Assembly (NCBI GenBank): GCA_016722075.1
Contig: JADKGW010000001.1
Coordinates: forward strand, 3,968,001-4,032,000
DNA from: Candidatus Kouleothrix ribensis
GTDB lineage: Bacteria; Chloroflexota; Chloroflexia; Chloroflexales; Roseiflexaceae
Length of the DNA stretch: 64,000 nt
Direction of reading: 5' to 3'
This document shows positions 10,501 to 16,680 of this stretch, piece by piece. Under the pieces are notes generated by a model, which saw nothing but the letters and a program-made list of their open reading frames with translations, was not told where the DNA came from and did no database searches. Both the position numbers and the translations under genes were made by a program. Positions within the stretch are counted from its first letter, which is position 1; each line of letters opens with the position of its first letter.

Positions 10501-13500
10501 TCCACACCTGGTTGCCCAGGCTGTAGGCTGCGAAGAAGCCGAAGTCGATCGTCTGGTCGCCGTTGGTGTCGTCGCCGTCGGTTGGCGTGCCCGGCTCGCC
10601 GCCCGCGCTCAGCGCGATGTCCGGGCTGCGGGTTGGCCCGCCTGGCGCGGCTTGCGCGCCATTGTCGTCGTTGTCCTGGCCGTTATCGGCCGGGTCGGTT
10701 GGCGTGCTGCTGGCCGGGTAGGCGGCTGGCGGCGTGGGCAGGTACACGAAATAGCTGCCCGGCGCCAGCGTATCGAAGTGGTAGAGCCCGCCGCCGCTGC
10801 TGGTGGTGGTCAGGATCGGCGTGGCGGTCAGCGGGTCGGCGCCGCTCGCAAACAGCTGCAGCCCGACCCCATCGATCCCGCTTTCGGCCGGGTCTTTCGC
10901 GCCATTGTTGTTCGCGTCGTGCCACACCAGGTTGCCCAGGTTTACGGGCGTGTAGAAGCCGAAGTCGGCGGTCAGGTTGGTGTCGTTGTCGTCGAGCGTG
11001 CCGGTGTAGCCGGTGTCGTCGTCGCCGATCGGCTGGCCGTTCGGCTGCAGGTTGTAGGCGATGCTGCTAATGCCGGTGACGGCCGGCGTGGCCGCGTCGA
11101 TGCCGTTCTCGTCCACATCCTGGTCGGCGGCCTGGCTTGTGCCGCTGCCAGTGCTCGAGACGTGGCCGGCCAGCGCGCCGCCTGGCCCGAACTGGCCGGG
11201 AGGGATATGCACGAAGTACTGGCCGGGCACAAGCTGGTCGAACACATAGCGGCCGCTCGCGTCGGTGGTGGTCGTCAGCGTGGCCGTGCCGGTGAGCGGG
11301 CTGGCGCCGGCCGGGAACAGCAGCACCGTCACGTCTTTGATGCCGCTCTCGGCCGGGTCTTTCACGCCATTGTTGTTCGAATCGAACCAGACCAGGTTGC
11401 CCAGCGCCACTTTGGTGAAGAAGCCAAAGTCGGCGGTCAGGTTGACGTTGTCATCATCAAGCGTGCCGGTATAGCCGGTGTCGTCGTCGCCGATCGGCAG
11501 GCTGTTCGGCTGCAGGTTGTAGACCATGCTGCTGATGCCGGTGGTGGCGGGGGTAGCCGCGTCGATGCCGTTCTCGTCCACATCCTGGTCGGCGGCCTGG
11601 CTTGTGCCGCTGCCAGTGCTCGATGTCGCGCCGTGCAGCGCGCCGCCTGGCCCGAACTGGCTGGGGGGGATATGCACGAAGTACTGGCCGGGCGCAAGCT
11701 GGTCGAACACATAGCGGCCGCTCGCGTCGGTGGTGGTCGTCAGCACCGGCGTGGCCACCAGCGGGTCGGCGCCGCTTGTAAACAGCCGCACCTCGACACC
11801 GCTGGCCGCGCTTTCGCCTGGGTCTTTCACGCCATCGTTATTCGAATCGAACCAGACCAGGTTGCCCAGCGCCACGTGCTCGTGGAAGCCAAAGTCGGCG
11901 GTCAGGTTGACGTTATCATCGTCGAGCGTGCCGGTATAGCTGCCCTGGCCGGTCTCAGCGATCGGCAGGCTGTTCGGCAACAGCGTGTAGACCATGCTGC
12001 TGATACCGGTGGTGCCGGGGGTCGCGCTATCGATACCGTTCTCGTCCAGATCGTCGTCGGCGCTGGGGCTGCTGCCGCTGCCGGTCGTCGAGAACAGGCC
12101 CTCGAGCGCGCCGCCAGGCCCGAACTGGCTGGGCGGGATGAACGCGAAGTACTGGCCGGGCGCAAGCTGGTCGAACACATAGAAGCCACCCCCCGCCGTG
12201 GTGGTCGTCAGCGTGGCTGTGCTGGTGAGCGGGTTGGCGCCGGCCGGGAACAGCTGCACCGTCACGCTGACGATGCCGCTCTCGCCCAGGTCGAACAGGT
12301 GATTGTTGTCGGCGTCGAACCAGATCAGGTTGCCCAGCGCGACCGGCTGGGTGAAGCCGAAGTCTACCGTCATATTCGCGTGGTTGTCGGCGGCGCCCTG
12401 GCCACCCGTGCCCAGGTCGGTCTCGCCGGTCGGCTCGGCGCTGGCGCCGAGCGTCACGGGCGCACTGCGCATGGTCGTGCCATTCACGGTCACGCCATTA
12501 TCGTTACTGTCGCCATCGGCGTTGGGGTCGGCCTCTTCGCCGCGCGTGCTGCTGATATAGCCGGCCGGCGTCTCGGCCGCAACCCGGTAATCGCCGGCAC
12601 CCAGGTTGTCGAAGCGGTAGTAGCCGCCGTTTAGCGTGCTTGTCGAGCTGATCAGAGTCGTGCCGTCGCTGCTCAGCAGATACACTGGCTGGTTGGCGAT
12701 GCCGCTCTCGCCAGGGTCGATCGCGCCATTGTTGTTCAGGTCGAACCAGACCCGGTTGCCGAGCGAGTAGGGCTGGAACAGGCCAAAGTCGACCGTCAGG
12801 TTGCCGCTGGTGCCATCGCCATCCACGCCCACATCCGGCTCGCTGTTCGCGGCGAGCGCGATCGGCTTGCTGCGGATCGTAGCGCCCGCGCTGGTGCCGT
12901 TGTCGTCGCCGTCGATGTTACTGTCGGGGTCGGGCGTGGCCGCGCCCTCGTAGGGGCCGATCGCTGCGCCGTTCGCGCCGGTGCTGCTGCGGTAGCCCGG
13001 CGGCGGCACGATCTCGACGATGTAGGTATCGGAGATCAGGCCGGTGAAGGTGTATACGCCGGCCACTGTCAGGGTCGTATCGATCGCCAGGCCATCGGGC
13101 ACGCCATTGTTGTCGCTATCGCGGTACAGGTTGACGGGCACGCTGCCAATGCCGCTCTCGGCCGGGTCTTTCAGCCCATTGTTGTTCGCGTCGTCCCACA
13201 CCAGGTTGCCCAGCCTGAGCTGCGGTGTGAAGCCCGCGTCGTAGGTATGGTCGTTCGCGCCGGCCGGGCCGGTACCCACGGCGATGCGAACATCGCCCGG
13301 CGCATTAGCAACCGCGTCGGAGTCGCGCGTGTCGCCGTTTGCGCTCGCGTCGGCGTTTGCGGGCGCCAGCGCCGCATCGGCCAGCACGCCGCCGGGGCCG
13401 AAGTCGGCCGGGTTGTCGATCCGGATGCTATAGCTGGTGTTTGGCGCGATCGGCAGGTTGTAGATCGCGCTGGTGCTATTTGTCCCGGCCGCGCTGCTGA

Positions 13501-15541
13501 AGAAATAGGCACCGCTGCCATCGGTGATCGCGCTTGCGTTCGGCACAGCTGCCCCGGCGTCATCGTAGAGCGTGACGGTCACGCCGGCAATGCCGGGTTC
13601 GCCGGCATCCTGGATGCCGTTCTGGTTGGTATCGCTCCACACGCGGTTGCCGATCTCGATCGGGGCGGCATCGCACAGCGCCTCGATATCGCCCAGGCCG
13701 GCGGCCTTGCCGAAGGTGCCGGTGTTGGTGATCGGCACCGCGCCGCCGATCGTGTTCGAGAACAGCTCGTAGCGCCGGTTGTCGGCGCCCGTGCTATTGT
13801 TCATCCAGCTCACGCCGCCCGAGAAGATATCGAGCGGGTCCATCACCGTCAGCGGCAGCTCGTTTGCGCCTGGCCAGCGCGCCAGCCCACCCAGCGAGGT
13901 CTCGTTATGCAGCGAGCTATAGAACTCGCCGCAGTAGAACTCACCACCGCCGGGGCCTTGGCCGTTCAGGCCGCAGCCGCCGCCGGCCGGCGTTGTGCCG
14001 CCACTCTCGAGCACGAATGTGCCGGCGTTGTTATAGATGCGCAGAATGTCGCCGTTCACATACCCCGAGTACAGCGTCGCGTCGGCGGCGCTGGTCGCGC
14101 GCTGGCTGACGCCGGTCTGGTGTCCGGTGCGATCGACGAAGCCGGCGATGATCGAGCCATCGGTATCGAACTCGAGATCGCTCAGGATCGGCTGCGGCCG
14201 GCAGACGCGCGTGCCGGCGGCCACGCTGCCGATCCGCACCAGATCGGCGAAGGTGGTCGCCCACGGCTCCCAGCGGTTGCACGCGGCCGGGAACGACGAG
14301 TGCGTCGCGCCTTTGGTATAGCCAAGATCGCCGTTGAACACGGTTGTGAACGCGCCGCCATTCAGCCGCGCGATCAAGAAGTCGAGGTCGGCGCGATTGC
14401 CCGAGCTCTGCGCGCTACAGACCACGCCAATATACACCTGGCCGTCATGAACCTTGACCGCCCACGGCCGCACGTCGGCGGCGTTGGTGCAGCCAGGGTT
14501 GCCCACGGCAGTGCGCGACACCAGCGTCTTGCTGGCGAGATCGACCGCGAGCAGCTCGCGGCTGTTCAGGTTCATCACATACAGCGTATTCTCGTCGGTC
14601 GAGAGATCGATGCCGCCCAGGCCGATCTTGCCAACCGCGTCGAACGCGCCGGGGTCGAGGCTCGAGACATTCTTGTTCGCCGGCAGGGCCGGGTAGCCCG
14701 GCGCGCTGCGCGGGTCGGTGCCAGTGCTGACCCCCGCCAGAGTCTGTAGGTCGAGGAAGTTGCTGGTGGCCGGCAGGGCCGGGTTGCTATAATCAACCAC
14801 GTACAGCCCGCCGGTGCCGAGCGGGCCGAGGCCGGCGTGGCGCTTCATGAGCGCACCGGTGAACAGCTGGTGCGTCGCGCGCCGGTAGGCCAGCCCCCAG
14901 GTCGCCCCAATCTGCTGGCTGAGCGTCAGGTGAGACAGCAGCGCCGGGTTCTGGCCGATGGCGGTGTAGGGGTAGGCAATCAGCGCGTCGCCGGTCGCAG
15001 CCGTGCCGCCGGCCAGCGGGTCGCCGCTTGTGAAGCAGGTGGTGAACAGGGTCGGGTTGTTCTGGCAATACTCGGCCGGCCGCATGATCCCGAAGTCGAG
15101 GCCACCCTGCGCGGCGGCAGTAGCACTTGCGAAGCGCAGATTGGTCGCGTTGTTGCTGCCGTGCGGCGCGGGCTGAAAGCCGCTGGGCAAGCCGGTAAAC
15201 TCGATCCGCAGTGGTGTGCTATCGGCCACTGCGCCCAGGTTGAGCGTATACTGCCCAAGGGTCGCGGGCAGGCTGCTGCTGGTGGCCGTTGCAACGACGG
15301 CGCCGGCGGCGCTGTAGGCCGTGACCGTCACACCGCCAACGCCGGCGTCGATCGCCAGGTTCGGCGCAGTGCCGCTGGTATCGCGCGCCCCATTGGCGTT
15401 GTAATCTTGGTACACGGTGCCGGTGATATTGCCTGCGGCGAGCACGGTAGGAACCGGCAGCAGGCTCACGAGCAGGCTGCCAAGCATCAGCAGCAGGACG
15501 CTCCCGATGAGCAGTGGGCGCCATCGAAACAAGTGCAGCAT
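4529..15541 (-). CDS. Giant secreted SdrD-B-repeat surface protein
   Basis: About 3670 residues. The start is placed at 15541 (MLHLFRWRPLLIG...), with GGAG nine bases upstream and an immediate signal peptide ending near VPTVLAAG; the frame is open to 15628. After an N-terminal B-type module (NITGTVYQDYNANGARD) comes a 550-residue region with the look of a beta-propeller or adhesin head. About 20 SdrD-B-like modules then follow, each opening with (L/V/I)GNxVWxDxNxNGxxDxxExG, an acidic Ca-binding-type loop. No LPXTG or S-layer motif is seen. The C-terminus is an FN3-like domain (VTLRSFTATWRGSVLEVAWE) ending QQVLYVPVVVR. An exact 431-bp internal repeat is present. Likely role: cell-surface stalk, adhesin or sheath component (inference). 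Confidence 0.88.
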   Translation of the reverse strand: MLHLFRWRPLLIGSVLLLMLGSLLVSLLPVPTVLAAGNITGTVYQDYNANGARDTSGTAPNLAIDAGVGGVTVTAYSAAGAVVATATSSSLPATLGQYTLNLGAVADSTPLRIEFTGLPSGFQPAPHGSNNATNLRFASATAAAQGGLDFGIMRPAEYCQNNPTLFTTCFTSGDPLAGGTAATGDALIAYPYTAIGQNPALLSHLTLSQQIGATWGLAYRRATHQLFTGALMKRHAGLGPLGTGGLYVVDYSNPALPATSNFLDLQTLAGVSTGTDPRSAPGYPALPANKNVSSLDPGAFDAVGKIGLGGIDLSTDENTLYVMNLNSRELLAVDLASKTLVSRTAVGNPGCTNAADVRPWAVKVHDGQVYIGVVCSAQSSGNRADLDFLIARLNGGAFTTVFNGDLGYTKGATHSSFPAACNRWEPWATTFADLVRIGSVAAGTRVCRPQPILSDLEFDTDGSIIAGFVDRTGHQTGVSQRATSAADATLYSGYVNGDILRIYNNAGTFVLESGGTTPAGGGCGLNGQGPGGGEFYCGEFYSSLHNETSLGGLARWPGANELPLTVMDPLDIFSGGVSWMNNSTGADNRRYELFSNTIGGAVPITNTGTFGKAAGLGDIEALCDAAPIEIGNRVWSDTNQNGIQDAGEPGIAGVTVTLYDDAGAAVPNASAITDGSGAYFFSSAAGTNSTSAIYNLPIAPNTSYSIRIDNPADFGPGGVLADAALAPANADASANGDTRDSDAVANAPGDVRIAVGTGPAGANDHTYDAGFTPQLRLGNLVWDDANNNGLKDPAESGIGSVPVNLYRDSDNNGVPDGLAIDTTLTVAGVYTFTGLISDTYIVEIVPPPGYRSSTGANGAAIGPYEGAATPDPDSNIDGDDNGTSAGATIRSKPIALAANSEPDVGVDGDGTSGNLTVDFGLFQPYSLGNRVWFDLNNNGAIDPGESGIANQPVYLLSSDGTTLISSTSTLNGGYYRFDNLGAGDYRVAAETPAGYISSTRGEEADPNADGDSNDNGVTVNGTTMRSAPVTLGASAEPTGETDLGTGGQGAADNHANMTVDFGFTQPVALGNLIWFDADNNHLFDLGESGIVSVTVQLFPAGANPLTSTATLTTTTAGGGFYVFDQLAPGQYFAFIPPSQFGPGGALEGLFSTTGSGSSPSADDDLDENGIDSATPGTTGISSMVYTLLPNSLPIAETGQGSYTGTLDDDNVNLTADFGFHEHVALGNLVWFDSNNDGVKDPGESAASGVEVRLFTSGADPLVATPVLTTTTDASGRYVFDQLAPGQYFVHIPPSQFGPGGALHGATSSTGSGTSQAADQDVDENGIDAATPATTGISSMVYNLQPNSLPIGDDDTGYTGTLDDDNVNLTADFGFFTKVALGNLVWFDSNNNGVKDPAESGIKDVTVLLFPAGASPLTGTATLTTTTDASGRYVFDQLVPGQYFVHIPPGQFGPGGALAGHVSSTGSGTSQAADQDVDENGIDAATPAVTGISSIAYNLQPNGQPIGDDDTGYTGTLDDNDTNLTADFGFYTPVNLGNLVWHDANNNGAKDPAESGIDGVGLQLFASGADPLTATPILTTTSSGGGLYHFDTLAPGSYFVYLPTPPAAYPASSTPTDPADNGQDNDDNGAQAAPGGPTRSPDIALSAGGEPGTPTDGDDTNGDQTIDFGFFAAYSLGNQVWNDANNNGVKDLAESGIDGVTAELWAANPSGTPLGAAPVLTDTTSSGGFYLFTGLLAGDYVVVIPSGNFAGAGALAGFHSSGVTQSGEAPASTDTTASGTNNDHGTTLLAAAGAVPAGAVIGPRYTLGAGQPTGEDGNTTPGHPDGTSDDRSNLTADFGFYSLSLGNIAWNDANNDGLKGGGESGIDGLTVNLYADANGDAAPDGAPIASTTTSNGGHYLFGGLRAGSYLAELVKSGAYSTYTTSSGTNGSASGPYEPGIAESNSPADEERDHGTAVSASAIRSGTIALTAGAEPAGETDTTAPASVALPGGSTLPSNPAGDSNTNTTIDFGLYQPLGLGNLVWHDANNNGAKDPAESGIDGVGLQLFASGADPLTATPILTTTSSGGGLYHFDTLAPGSYFVYLPTPPAAYPASSTPTDPADNGQDNDDNGAQAAPGGPTRSPDIALSAGGEPGTPTDGDDTNGDQTIDFGFFAAYSLGNRVWYDTNDNGQIDPAESGIAGVVVSVLADANGDGIPDLLDAPIATVTTDSAGYYRFDDLPAGGYVVRIEGGTAAGQNYGPGGALVGYTNSTPTEATPDSDADSNDNGINTASPVGGGVLSGPITLGPGESEPAGESEPASYGPGATTGSAAADLRANLTVDFGFYRLAVGNLLWYDGDNDGLKDPAESPLGAGVLIELRTAGGTLVATTTTISGTYSFDRQTSGPNAGAGLVAGDYLVQIPAGEFAPGRPLDGYVSSAPTEADPDTNVDEAGSGPTPGDNGVNDTSPVSNGIRSGTLTLTPGSAGAANNNSVINASGSTTNPTLDFGFTQLVRLGNRVWIDQNGDGLQGVGEPGLAGATVTLFAGDGITPATDLSGGSVAPIVTGATGAYTFTALLPGDYVVRAAPPAGYIATRSGGDPDNDDNTDSNGNPVVGQPYAQSTPVTLTVGGEPDTPADGDGPNGNLTVDFGFFQPVSVGDFVWEDQNGNGLQDSGEPGVAGVTATLFAGGIATLTTTTDLGGQYLFANLPPGQYEVHFSGLPGGLVPTIANVPGDDTIDSDGLVATSAPLAAGAADRTLDLGLLHPLSLGNLVFEDGDNNGSFDSVIDRPLAGATVVLFKGDGITPATDLGGAPVINQTTGTNGLYLFTNLAPGAYVAKVLGPAGYTSSDDLATTAGPDGNLNDDDNGVGTANLASSQPITLTSSLEPTNDGDADPNSNLTLDFGFWKPLRLGNLVWLDINNNGVKDLAEGGINGVAVDLYADANGDGLPGGGELAGSTTTSGGGLYQFTNLRPGDYIVVIGAPNFAALGPLEHLASSSGGASEPAPDVDANPADGDDNGTAQPGGSVRSAPLTLTSGGEPDTAADGDDTNGNQTVDFGFYPLAAIGDTTWLDTNSDGVLNNGEAGLPGVTVRLYRPGIDGQPGTADDVLAGSTVSGVNGAYSFTDLPAGDYFVQFTAPAGYALSPQDQGGNDAADSDADSTTGRTIITTLVPGENDPTWDAGLIYNASLGDRVWLDQNANGVQDAGEPGVPGVTVVLRDAGGTPVLTTTTDLSGSYGFARLAPGSYSIAVLPPSGYQASPADQGGSDTADSDIDPASGHTGPIVIAVGTADPSWDAGLYQEVSLGNLVWNDINNNGLVDRGEPGVGGVLVRLYRDSNANGILDGGDLPAGSTTTSAGLYLFDQLTPGRYLVQLDPANFAGGAVLAGYASSTGGIATNLQPGGPYEPAPNPNTDIDNDDSGSTGQGVVSGPIVLSSAGEPTSEDRDANSNLTIDFGVFMPASVGSVVWFDTNGDGVRDPGEAGVPNVTVTLYDANGQALASTTTGPDGTYLFTDLPPGVYTLGVSDLPQGLVFTSPNQGSDDSRDSDVDPATGRTEPITLVPGSNQPNWWAGLIPNPTAVTLRSFTATWRGSVLEVAWETSAELHSLGFYLYRSTTGRRGDAVLVTPSLIAARGRGQGGAAYTWYDGSTEPGQRYSYWLAEIELNGRVNEYGPADSAGTAAQQVLYVPVVVR
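9061..9491. repeat. Exact 431-bp direct repeat inside the surface-protein gene, copy 1
   Basis: By eye this block is identical to 10510-10940, at an offset of 1449 bp (483 codons, so in frame). It encodes most of one SdrD-B module. Other modules in the gene are clearly divergent, so this pair reflects recent duplication or gene conversion, or an assembly artefact. Confidence 0.85.
10510..10940. repeat. Exact 431-bp direct repeat inside the surface-protein gene, copy 2
   Basis: Second copy of the block at 9061-9491. The identity ends abruptly at both edges, at GGTTGCCCAGG on each side, the conserved module-boundary sequence that encodes LGNLV. Confidence 0.85.
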
Positions 15542-15872
15542 AATAGCGTACTCCATAACGTCGTGAATACGTGCGATTATCGGCCCTGCGTGGGTGAATA
15601 TGGTTCGCACACGTCGCGGTGCCTTCACGAACCGGGCGTAGCCCCTATGTGGGTGGTACGCAGGCGCCAGTGAGCACGGGCTTTTTCCACATCAGCGCGT
15701 GCTAGCTGTATGCAAGGCTGGCTTAGGTCGTCCCGCACGTCGCAATAATAGCGGCGCGATGTACGCTAAGCGCAATAGTACGAGTACAAATCAGATGATA
15801 TGCTTACTATATATGCGAATCGCCGCGCGCGCAATTGCGATTTTATTGAATATTATTCGGGCAATGCGCCCG
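15542..15872. other. Intergenic region upstream of the surface-protein gene
   Basis: No convincing gene. The first part is the 5' leader of the minus-strand giant gene. About 15770-15870 is locally AT-rich (for example CTTACTATATATGCG), in contrast with the surrounding GC-rich DNA, and could hold promoters, but no confident -35/-10 pair was assigned. Confidence 0.4.
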
Positions 15873-16138
15873 GCATGCTCCGGGGCGCTTCGCCCCCGTG
15901 CCCCAGCCACGATGCTCCGGGGCGCTTCGCCCCCGTGCCCCCGGCTACGATGCTCCGGGGCGCTTCGCCCCCGTGCCCCCGGCTACAGCGTTCCAGGGCG
16001 CTTCGCCCCCGTGCCCCCGGCTACAGCGTTCCGGGGCGCTTCGCCCCCGTGCCCCCGGCTACAGCGTTCCAGGGCGCTTCGCCCCCGTGCCCCCGGCTAC
16101 GATGCTCCGGGGCGCTTCGCCCCCGTGCCCCCGATTAG
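15873..16138. repeat. 38-bp GC-rich tandem array, 7 copies
   Basis: Units start at 15873, 15911, 15949, 15987, 16025, 16063 and 16101. Each contains the core GGGGCGCTTCGCCCCCGTGC (a GGGGCG-CTT-CGCCCC hairpin) followed by a locus-specific tail (GGCTACGATGCTCC or GGCTACAGCGTTCC). This is the left module of a composite element also found near 31.3, 35.2, 36.7 and 55.8-56.3 kb. It is not CRISPR because there are no unique spacers. Confidence 0.85.
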
Positions 16139-16175
16139 GGGAACCCAGCCGGTTCCCCTAAAACCCCTCCGGCAA
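16135..16175. repeat. Dispersed 41-bp hairpin repeat, copy A
   Basis: TTAGGGGAACC ... GGTTCCCCTAAAAC followed by CCCTCCGGCAA. Arms TAGGGGAACC and GGTTCCCCTA pair perfectly around CAGCC. The same 41-bp sequence occurs at 31497, 35111 (inverted), 55935 and 56255, always at the same place within a composite repeat. Confidence 0.85.
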
Positions 16176-16215
16176 GCGAGGCCATCCCAGCAAGAGCGCT
16201 ATCGATTCATGCCAT

Positions 16216-16360
16216 GGCCATATGAATCAGGTGCTGCGCACCGAAGCACGCATACGTGTGCTCACGCTGGCCATATGAATCAGGTGCTGCGCACCGAAGC
16301 ACGCATACGTGTGTTCACGCTGGCCATATGAATCAGGTGGTGCGCACCGAAGCACGCATG
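16216..16360. repeat. 53-bp tandem repeat, about 2.7 copies
   Basis: Units beginning GGCCATATGAATCAGG start at 16216, 16269 and 16322; the third is partial. They sit in the spacer between the hairpin and right modules of the composite element. Confidence 0.8.
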
Positions 16361-16432
16361 CTATCGCTAACGATCGCTCGGGCTGCCCTGCGGCATGTGC
16401 GCCGGGCGATCAAGCCGCGATAGCCTGAAATA

Positions 16433-16558
16433 AGGGGTCCGGGGCGAAGCCCCGGCGGCGGGGTGCAGGGGCCGGCGGCGGCCCCTGCCGCGGGGTGCGG
16501 GGGCGCGTAGCCCCCGTATGCTTGTGGCGCACGCGGGCGCGGGGCGCGTAGCCCCGAA
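16433..16558. repeat. Right module of composite repeat element
   Basis: GGTCCGGGGCGAAGCCCCGG, then GTGCAGGGGCCGGCGGCGG, CCCCTGCCGCGG and two copies of GCGGGGGCGCGTAGCCCC-like hairpins. The same module recurs at 33.4 kb and 34.65-35.0 kb (inverted) and at 56.15-56.75 kb. Confidence 0.75.
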
Positions 16559-16561
16559 AAT

Positions 16562-16624
16562 GTGCGATACTGTATCGCACTACAATGCGCCCAACCTTCC
16601 ATATTTGGACGAATGTGCTATAAT
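16562..16624 (+). promoter_or_regulatory. Palindrome and -10 element upstream of ftsK
   Basis: A perfect inverted repeat GTGCGATAC-T-GTATCGCAC lies at 16562-16580, possibly an operator. It is followed by an extended -10 TGCTATAAT ending at 16624, 57 bp before the ftsK ATG. No good -35 is visible. Confidence 0.5.
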
Positions 16625-16680
16625 GCCAAGCAACTCTGGCGCCCGCACGGCGGCGCCCCCACAGCACGACGGAGCCGCCC

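Noticed and set aside
10652..12634. 660-codon open frame antisense to the giant surface-protein gene, and many other long antisense frames
   Set aside because: GC-rich third positions remove stops on the opposite strand. The translated products are low-complexity Gly/Ala/Arg shadows of the real gene with no domain or ribosome site.
15699..16331. Open frames across the 38-bp tandem array giving Ala/Pro/Arg repeats
   Set aside because: They are translations of the GC-rich repeat and lack conserved sequence or ribosome sites.
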